Positions 5,247 to 5,262 of a stretch of DNA of 5,262 nucleotides are shown here, in pieces. Source of the DNA: an uncultured Erysipelotrichaceae bacterium. Its GTDB lineage: Bacteria; Bacillota_I; Bacilli_A; RF39; UBA660. Below the pieces are notes generated by a model, which had not been told where the DNA came from, made no database searches, and saw only the letters and a list, made by a program, of their open reading frames with translations. Location: contig CADBSI010000036.1 of assembly GCA_902797275.1 (NCBI GenBank), positions 1 to 5,262 on the forward strand. The letters are read 5' to 3'. The stretch's first letter is position 1, and every line of letters begins with the position of its first letter. Both the position numbers and the translations under genes were made by a program.

Positions 5247-5262
5247 TAAAAAAAATTTAGCA
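5244..5262. repeat. Perfect inverted repeat at the window end
   Basis: TGCTAAA at 5244-5250 and TTTAGCA at 5256-5262 form a 7-bp perfect stem around an A5 loop. It ends exactly at the window edge, so it may continue. It could be a terminator if T residues follow on the + strand, or the end of a larger repeat; no T-run follows it on the - strand. Confidence 0.45.

Noticed and set aside
5149..5262. Peptide-like open stretches in the 3' intergenic region on either strand
   Set aside because: All are under about 30 codons, lack start signals and ribosome binding sites, and the segment is dominated by inverted repeats.

Overview
The window is a 5.26 kb piece of a very AT-rich bacterial chromosome with every gene on the + strand. 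The genes point to a low-GC member of the Bacillota, class Bacilli. They include a yceD-rpmF pair, a spoVID-ysxE sporulation pair in the same order as in Bacillus, and a secreted wall- or membrane-anchored protein of Gram-positive type. Trp is encoded only by TGG, and ysxE ends at a plausible TGA stop, so the standard bacterial code applies and this is not a Mollicute using TGA as Trp. An uncultured, spore-forming gut-type Bacilli or Erysipelotrichia-like organism is a reasonable guess, but only an inference.

Layout. Positions 1-197 hold the 3' end of a YceD/DUF177 gene, followed after 15 nt by rpmF (ribosomal protein L32, 213-395) and a terminator. Positions 411-950 hold a divergent, asparagine-rich NadD-like nucleotidyltransferase that starts right behind that terminator and has no visible ribosome binding site. 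It ends in its own long terminator hairpin. Positions 1009-2563 hold a two-gene sporulation operon. It encodes a shortened SpoVID (N-terminal SpoVID domain, Asn-rich linker, C-terminal LysM) overlapping a YsxE-type spore-coat kinase-like protein whose catalytic motifs are degenerate. A near-consensus sigma-A promoter (2560-2588) sits across the ysxE stop codon. It drives a separate unit made of a structured, GGGG-containing leader and an unrecognised 138-aa cytosolic protein (2662-3078) with a terminator. Positions 3178-5103 encode a 641-aa surface protein. It has a signal peptide, a predicted right-handed beta-helix region, beta-rich C-terminal domains, and a C-terminal tail resembling a sortase signal (NPKTL, hydrophobic segment, KKR). 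A strong terminator follows.

The last 114 bases hold no gene. They contain a roughly 70-nt segment able to fold as a three-way junction, framed by an 8-bp direct repeat, and then a perfect inverted repeat cut by the window end.

Themes. The transcription units are small and tightly packed. Three of the four terminators are built across the stop codon of the gene they end, and one promoter overlaps a stop codon. SpoVID and YsxE would act together in the mother cell during coat assembly on the forespore. The other units look functionally independent. I found no complete new defence or mobile system. The best candidates for undescribed biology are the 138-aa gene with its leader, the structured element at the 3' end, and the divergent NadD-like protein.
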